From Mercenaria mercenaria (lineage: Eukaryota > Mollusca > Bivalvia > Venerida > Veneridae), in contig NC_069367.1 in NCBI RefSeq assembly GCF_021730395.1, forward strand, positions 5,516,501-5,580,500: DNA of 64,000 nucleotides, in the 5' to 3' direction. Shown here one piece after another: positions 57,901-64,000 of the stretch (position 1 is the first letter of the stretch; every line of letters starts with the position of its first letter). The notes beneath the pieces are model-generated. The model was not told the DNA's origin, searched no databases, and saw only the letters and a program-made list of their open reading frames with translations. A program made the translations under genes and the position numbers.

Positions 57901-59766
57901 AGTTTTATAATTATGTTTTTGTTGATAACTTTGTTGCGGTTTGGGTGTCATATTTACAGAGTTAAAATATTTACAACATTTGATATTCCAAATTCTACTA
58001 ACTAGTATCCAGTTATCAATTCCACTTTATCACTATTCTTGGGGAAGGAACGGGTGCAATGGATGGATCCGGGCTGTCAATCAAACTAATTGTTATCTAT
58101 GATATTGACCAATAAGATAACGTGGATTATTCAGTGCACTTTCCTTGTTGCTAACCAGCCATTGCTTCCAACAAGCTTTCACTTAGAAACCGTTACTGAT
58201 TAATTGTTATAAGTTTGATACATTTTTTTTTTCGAAGGAAATGATGTTGAGGTGTGAGTTGGGAATATGTAACGCCGACGAGCGGTAGCCGGAAAGGCTA
58301 GAAGGGGGAAGATTTATTTTTTCCGTAAACCAAGGCAGATTTAGAAAAATATAAGCGTTGAACGTTGAACGGATCAATAATAATCTGCTCAAATGTAATT
58401 GTAATCAACTTTGTGTTAAAACTGCCGTTGTGTCACAAATGTGCATGGTATAATATGATAGCATACGTAATACATCATGAATCGTCTGTCTCTCTTTACT
58501 CGGAATTTTAATATGAATTGGCTCAATTTATTTTAATTTAGGCCGATCGCGGAATTATTCAGTTCAAGACATTAGATATAATTATAAGCCATTTATATCT
58601 TATTTCATACAAAAGGATCAGCTAACCTTCTTCAGCAATATATTCTCGCCGTTGAAAGTATGATCTATATTTTCGCATTTGACTGTATGTAAACTATACT
58701 ATATAAAAATGCTTTATTCCTAATACTTTTACAAAAAATACCAACATTATTATTCAAAAATATAAATAAGATCTGGACAGTGCACAGCATATTAACTTTA
58801 TTTCAAGACGTTTTTTTTTTGTGAAAGATGAAACGTAAGCTTTTATTAATCAGACATTAAATCGAGAGCATACAGATAAATATTCGGGAGTGGATTTTAA
58901 TACTTTCTCAATATTTATTATACATGTAATATTTCTTTTATATTTGTAAACAGCAAGTATGACAACAGTTTCCCCTGTTTCGACACCATCCTGCTTTATT
59001 CTAGGAAGTCTGACAATTGATAAGTTTAAACTGATTTTCCTGTCAGTTGCTTGCTTTTAAATGCAACTCAAAGAAAACAATAAATATACACACATGTCCA
59101 TGCGGTTTAGAATGTCGCTGATTATTTTGTTTGAAATTTTTATTTTACCTTACGACTATCGTAAACTATTTATAACTACCATTAATACTATGATATAATA
59201 AATGCAAATGGATTCATTTTATCTGTTTTCTCTTTTTTCATGGTTTTCTTTTCTTTTTTCTTTTTGCAAAATAAAGATATAATTAATTATATGAACTGTC
59301 AAGTTGACAGATCACAGGTTTTCGTTTCCTTATTTCTAGCGGTCTAGACACAACAACATGGTTAATAGGTTTCGGCAAGATCCTTGTCCCTCTTGGTTTG
59401 TGCCATTGCTGTGATAGATTTGTACAATTTTGCTGGTCTGGAATTTGTTCAACTTAATTGTGGAGGAGATTTAATCAGCCCTATGATATGCGAGAAATGT
59501 CCGGCCGCACTGAAACAAAATTAATAAGACTACCAAATGTTCAAAATTTGTAAGTTTGTATGCAAAAATTAGTACTGAAATATACACCAAGCATTGACAT
59601 ACGTTTATTTTTAAGACAACTGCGTGGTATTTTACAAATATATATTATAATATAATGGGAACAATTAACTTGATTGATATCACAGCGGTGATCGACAGAT
59701 CCGCAATCAGTTGCAACAGCAGCGCGAGCGCAAAACATACTTGTAAAATGAGAACAGTAGAGTATA
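57901..59766. other. AT-rich intergenic sequence, no gene seen
   Basis: Nothing recognised beyond poly-T and pyrimidine tracts (59221-59265). Confidence 0.5.
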
Positions 59767-60298
59767 GGAGAGATCGTGTTTGTATACAAATCCCTTGTAT
59801 TTTCTATTTTTAGAACTGATAAGACAAAGTTCGGGTGGGCAGACGCCGAGCGTCCATGTTTTTTTGTAAACAGTGATGTTTTTCTAACGGCTTAAACTTT
59901 CTTAAAACACAAATGATATCAATAATTTTTTGATCAATGGAAAGGATGTAAAACAAGCAATTTATTGATTACTTTTAATTATCATTTCGAAATAAAATGG
60001 CTTTATTATGAACGCTTAACTTACAGTGTCTTTTCTAAAAGTTTGGAACATCGCTACGCCGCTATTAAAATCATATGTCATTTAAAATGGTCATTCATTT
60101 CAAAAAGATATTTAAATGAGAAAATATGAAAATCGTAAGCATTTCAAAACTTTTTGAATTTTTAAAATCCATAAATTAGCGAAAGAGTTATTAAAAATTA
60201 AAAATTCCGATCCCATACACAAACAGTGTAAAAAACATTTGTTTTGCCAACCACCAGATAAACAGGTGTTAATGCGTGACGTCAGGGCGATCTCTCCT
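59767..60298 (+). mobile_element. GGAGAGATCG MITE, copy 2
   Basis: Ends GGAGAGATCGTGTTTGTATA and GACGTCAGGGCGATCTCTCC; full-length relative of 31037-31582 in the opposite orientation. Confidence 0.8.
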
Positions 60299-60989
60299 CG
60301 CAACGTTAATAAAGAGCTATTGAACCAATTAATAAATTTCTTTATCTGTTGAAAATGTTATCTAGATGTAAAAAATCAATAACACCATGTGTGACTGAAC
60401 ATGGTGTTTGATATTTTATCGTATTAGCCTAGCGTGGAAGTACAGTCTCTACGACAGAAGTGGACATAATATTTTGATCAAATAAATTTATATAACAATC
60501 TAAGACGTAGTTTCTTTTCAAATGTTGCTTAAAAAATAACTATGATTATGATTATACCATGCATCTGCATAACAATTTTCCTTCCAGCAATATCTAGCGA
60601 AAAACGGAAAGTGTTCTTTCTTTGAGAACGCCAGCATTTGGCGCTAACTTTTGAAGTGGTTTCTTCTGAGTCAACCTTAATGTCATGTACATAACATTTA
60701 GTAAAACAATTAAGCCTCTTTGACAGCTATTTTGATGCATTTTTGTTCATAATTTGAGAAGTTTTTCACATAGAAATCATCTGAAATACTTTCTAGCGAG
60801 TCAATTGCTAATGTACATTAATCCGCCATTTTGAAAGAAGCTTGTGGGAAGCAGCAACAGTAACTAAGGGGCGGAGTACGGATCCATGCATTCTGCTCGA
60901 TGATTTGAAAGCAAAAACGAAAGACGCAATGTGAATATATATGTTCTTTATGTAAATTTTATGTTTAGTAAAATATCATACTACATACA
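60299..60989. other. AT-rich intergenic sequence, no gene seen
   Basis: Nothing recognised. Confidence 0.45.
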
Positions 60990-61540
60990 AAAAAGAACGG
61001 TTAACAAAAGGTATGGTCATTCTTAGTCATAAAGGTAATAGCACTTATTGGCCATGAAGGTAACAACATTTTTCATAGCGCTATAGGTAAAACAATATGG
61101 TCACAAAAGTAACACTTAAGATAAGTTGACACTACTGTAGATTATCATCTCCAGTACTTGCCTCTACTTGCAGTCCCACATGTTGATGTCCTGCCTTCTT
61201 AACCCATACCATACTGACATCATGACTGGAATTCCTATGATCATTTTAGGATATTACATCACCATAGTCATTGACAGTTCCTGGTGCACTGCACTGATTA
61301 CATATGGTTTTAAGTTATAAAGGAAGGTTACCACAATGATAATTTTGTCATTGTACTGAGTAAACGAATGAGGCGAGTACTGGTGATGATTTCAGGTCGG
61401 GTTGAAAATGGTACCTTTGTGCCAATGAAAAACAGGGTGTTACCTTTATGAACTAAAGTGTTACCTTCATTTTTGATGAACATGTTACCATTATGACACA
61501 TATTTGCCTATATGACCACAAACTGTTACCGTGTTACAAT
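60990..61540. repeat. Fold-back-like repeat with GGTAAC/GTTACC motifs
   Basis: The left part repeats AAAGGTAA(C)-type words (61020-61120) and the right part their reverse complement (GTTACCTTTATGAACTAAAG, GTTACCTTCATTTTTGATGA, 61430-61530), around a unique centre. Confidence 0.55.
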
Positions 61541-61694
61541 ATGCTTCATTCACCAGAATCATATTGCCCATTTATTTTACTCGTTTTAACCTTTTTATTT
61601 ATATTCAGTTCCCGACTTTTTTTTATCTGAATAGAAACCAACCCGTGTAAAATGACTTTGCTACGTCTTCTCCCGACGTTGTGACAACAACTAA

Positions 61695-61860
61695 GTATTT
61701 TTCTCAAACATTACATGTACCGAATGCAAATATATTTAAATGATAAAATAGCATATCTTTATCCCCATTCAGCATTACATGTACCGAATGCAACATATTT
61801 ATATGCAATAGCATATCAACACACCTTTTCAGTAGTACATGTACCTAATACAAACATATG
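61695..61860. repeat. Three tandem copies of about 70-80 bp
   Basis: ACATTACATGTACCGAATGC-type unit with AATAGCATATC recurs at about 61709, 61771 and 61835. Confidence 0.7.
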
Positions 61861-62470
61861 TAAGTAACGTCATGGCTGTTTTTATCTAATACTCAGATGA
61901 ATATATATGTAAGATATGCCTTCACATAAAAATTATATATGTTTACTTTTACAAATATTTATGGCTAATATAGAATAACACATACAGCAATTAGTTATCA
62001 GGTCAATAATCTAAATGTCAAAACTACTTTATACAGAATAAAGGCTAGAGGTACTGAATGTCCATTTCATATCAGTGACAGAAAACAGACACAAAAGTAA
62101 GCATGACATGAGATGTTCATCAAATAACCATTTACTCATATCTAAAACCCTTTCAACCTGTTTGGCTAATTTCATACAGGTAGCATACCACCATCCAGAT
62201 GCCTCCTGTGTATAGACAGTCTTGTTTGTGTGATATTTTGACACCAGACATCATCTTTATATTAGTTCCTACAAGGCTCGGGTAAATCAATAATTTATAT
62301 CATGCTAGTAGGTGTATGCAAAGAACCTGTAATATATTTTCATTTTGAGACATGTTTGTTTTGAATCAAATTTTGGGGATTAGATCAGGTCTATTATAGA
62401 TTTCATTAAATTTTAGAAAGGCTTCGCTGTATTTTAATTTTGTTTTATCTGTAAGTTATGTCAAAAGCAA

Positions 62471-64000
62471 CTAGTTTATCTTCAAAACTTGCAGTCTACT
62501 TTTCCCTTTGCATCTATTTGAAACTGCAAGTTTGGTTTTGTCTTCCGAAACACAAACATGAAATGGAAACTTCACTTCTAACTTATGTGATGATAGGATC
62601 ACACCCGTAGGAGAAACCTGTACAATGGAATCGGTGTTTTTACAACAGACGAATACACAGTTCATTGGACCGACAGCAACACCCCTTGGACCCTGGATTC
62701 TGCTGTCCCTGACGATGACTCTAGTGTTTGTTGTAACATCATATATATAGACTAAATTCTCGTCTCGGTCGCTGATAATCACTTTATCAAGTTCATTTAT
62801 ATATGTGCATGATACTGCGTCATGACGATATAATTTGGAATGAAATGTCACACCGAAGTCTTTCACTTCTCCCGACAGTGACAGAATACGTGCTAATTTG
62901 ATGTCATCGAAAGCTCCAACAACAAAATTATCGACGTCCTTTAAACAAACTGAATTGAATTTTCCACATACTTTATACGTTTTCATGTTTGTTATTTCAT
63001 TAGACTTACTGACATGTAGAAATTCTATTGTTTTGTTCCCACCTGTAATAGCTATCGTATCTTCAGATACAGCAACAACACCCAGTGGCTGGTATGATAA
63101 TTTATAACGAGCCATTTCATCCAGAAATTCGTTGAAAATCAGTAATGTTCGGTCCTTGATAACTATCCCGACTATTCGTTCATCAGGAAGAAAATCTACA
63201 CTATATAACATAGACTCACTTTCATCATCTTCAGACAGCTTAAGGTCAATGGAGTTGATAAATTCGAGATGTACAGGTCTATGTCCTCGGACTTCATCAA
63301 CTGTTACTTTATTTGTCTCTGTTTTCAGAGTTCCGAGTCTATCCTTGCCTTCTAGAATTTCTTTAATTGTCAAAATTTCATTCAACTTGAACGATATGTC
63401 AGCAGTTTCAAGCTGATCACATTCATGCTCAACTTCTTTCTGTGCGAGTTTGACCTGCTGTTGTATTTCATGCTCAGCTATGAATTTTTGTACAATTGTA
63501 CCATGGAGACTTACTTCATCTAGAAACTTCAAGGATGTCTGGAACCGTTTAGCCAGGCCGTCACATTTGGAAATTTTCTCTTTTCCTTTATCCAACTGAA
63601 GCTTCATGAATGTAGCGCTATCTTTCTCGACGTCTTGCAACAGGTCATCGAACCTTTTATTCATCTGAGCTCTTATATTGTTGATCTTTTCTGGCAGATT
63701 TTTTACACTGTCACGTAACGATATCTCGGACGAATTCCAATGCATTACAGCGGAATCGCATAACTCTTTTGCACCAACCAGACGTGATCGTATTTCCATA
63801 CTGGTTTCTTCGGAAACACCTGCGACGTTGTGTATTTCCACTACACTGTCACATGCCCGATGATTAATTATGGCACATGTACTGCAACAAAACATATCGT
63901 GATCTTTACATAGAAACTCGAATAATTTTCCGTGTGTTTCACACTGGGTCAATCCTTTCATATCGAATTTAACTGGTTTTGTCGTAATTTCACTTGCCTT
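62471..64000 (-). CDS. TRIM-like B-box/coiled-coil/beta-propeller protein, partial at right edge
   Basis: One uninterrupted reading frame from the window edge to TAG at 62471-62473 (about 509 codons). The first ATG is at 63961, but the 13 codons before it are open, so the true start, and perhaps a RING or first B-box, may lie to the right. Counting from that Met, residues 7-38 are a B-box type 2 zinc site (C7, H10, C18, H21, C26, C29, H34, C37), followed by a long charged coiled coil (about 45-220) and a C-terminal region with repeated four-strand blades (about 240-496; SVDFLPDERIVGIV, RGVAVGPMNCVFVC, FHVCVSEDKTKLAV), as in NHL-type propellers of TRIM2/3/71-like and the many intron-poor bivalve TRIM proteins. 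Such proteins are often E3 ligases or RNA-binding; without RING that is not shown here. Confidence 0.9.
   Translation of the reverse strand, partial: KASEITTKPVKFDMKGLTQCETHGKLFEFLCKDHDMFCCSTCAIINHRACDSVVEIHNVAGVSEETSMEIRSRLVGAKELCDSAVMHWNSSEISLRDSVKNLPEKINNIRAQMNKRFDDLLQDVEKDSATFMKLQLDKGKEKISKCDGLAKRFQTSLKFLDEVSLHGTIVQKFIAEHEIQQQVKLAQKEVEHECDQLETADISFKLNEILTIKEILEGKDRLGTLKTETNKVTVDEVRGHRPVHLEFINSIDLKLSEDDESESMLYSVDFLPDERIVGIVIKDRTLLIFNEFLDEMARYKLSYQPLGVVAVSEDTIAITGGNKTIEFLHVSKSNEITNMKTYKVCGKFNSVCLKDVDNFVVGAFDDIKLARILSLSGEVKDFGVTFHSKLYRHDAVSCTYINELDKVIISDRDENLVYIYDVTTNTRVIVRDSRIQGPRGVAVGPMNCVFVCCKNTDSIVQVSPTGVILSSHKLEVKFPFHVCVSEDKTKLAVSNRCKGKSRLQVLKIN

Noticed and set aside
62029-62244. 71-codon frame downstream of the TRIM-like gene
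   Set aside because: Lies in the presumed 3' untranslated side, no recognisable similarity or splice sites.

Overview
This window looks like one piece of a bivalve mollusc nuclear genome, possibly a venerid-type clam; the species cannot be fixed from sequence alone. It is AT-rich and intron-rich with small phase-consistent exons. It is crowded with short non-autonomous elements, tRNA-headed SINEs and minisatellites, and carries a B-box protein of the kind greatly expanded in bivalves. No rRNA, functional tRNA, CRISPR array, bacterial operon or virus-derived element was recognised.

Layout. (1) 4.3-29.6 kb, minus strand: ten phase-matched exons of a PIX-family Rho guanine-nucleotide exchange factor (ARHGEF6/7, alpha/beta-PIX). 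They encode a Ser-rich N terminus, an SH3 domain and most of the DH domain, 477 codons in all; the PH domain and C terminus should lie to the left of base 1. (2) 38.6-38.9 kb, minus: weakly supported first exons of an unknown gene, head-to-head with (3) 38,973-42,031, plus: a complete five-exon HINT3-like histidine-triad hydrolase of 151 residues. (4) 46.7-50.0 kb, plus: three exons encoding the C-terminal coiled coil of a PIX protein, on the opposite strand to the N-terminal PIX exons and separated from them by HINT3. (5) 62,471-64,000, minus: a B-box/coiled-coil/beta-propeller TRIM-like protein running off the right edge.

The rest is mostly repeats. A large set of non-autonomous elements shares one design: one end reads AACAAGAG followed at once by a small hairpin, the other end is a second hairpin, and the body is a tandem array of roughly 110-330 bp modules. 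Two of these elements are interrupted by other members. There are also TIR elements (hAT-like with 8-bp target duplication, pogo-like with TA, a TTAA-flanked MITE, several palindromic MITEs), at least three tRNA-derived SINE families, and minisatellites of about 30-45 bp.

Most worth a second look: the two halves of PIX on opposite strands, which could be a misassembly, an inversion, or an independent C-terminal-only gene; a pair of inverted MITE copies at 31 and 60 kb that could have mediated an inversion; tandem duplication of an exon/splice-donor boundary inside the DH-coding region; and the shared end architecture of the modular elements.
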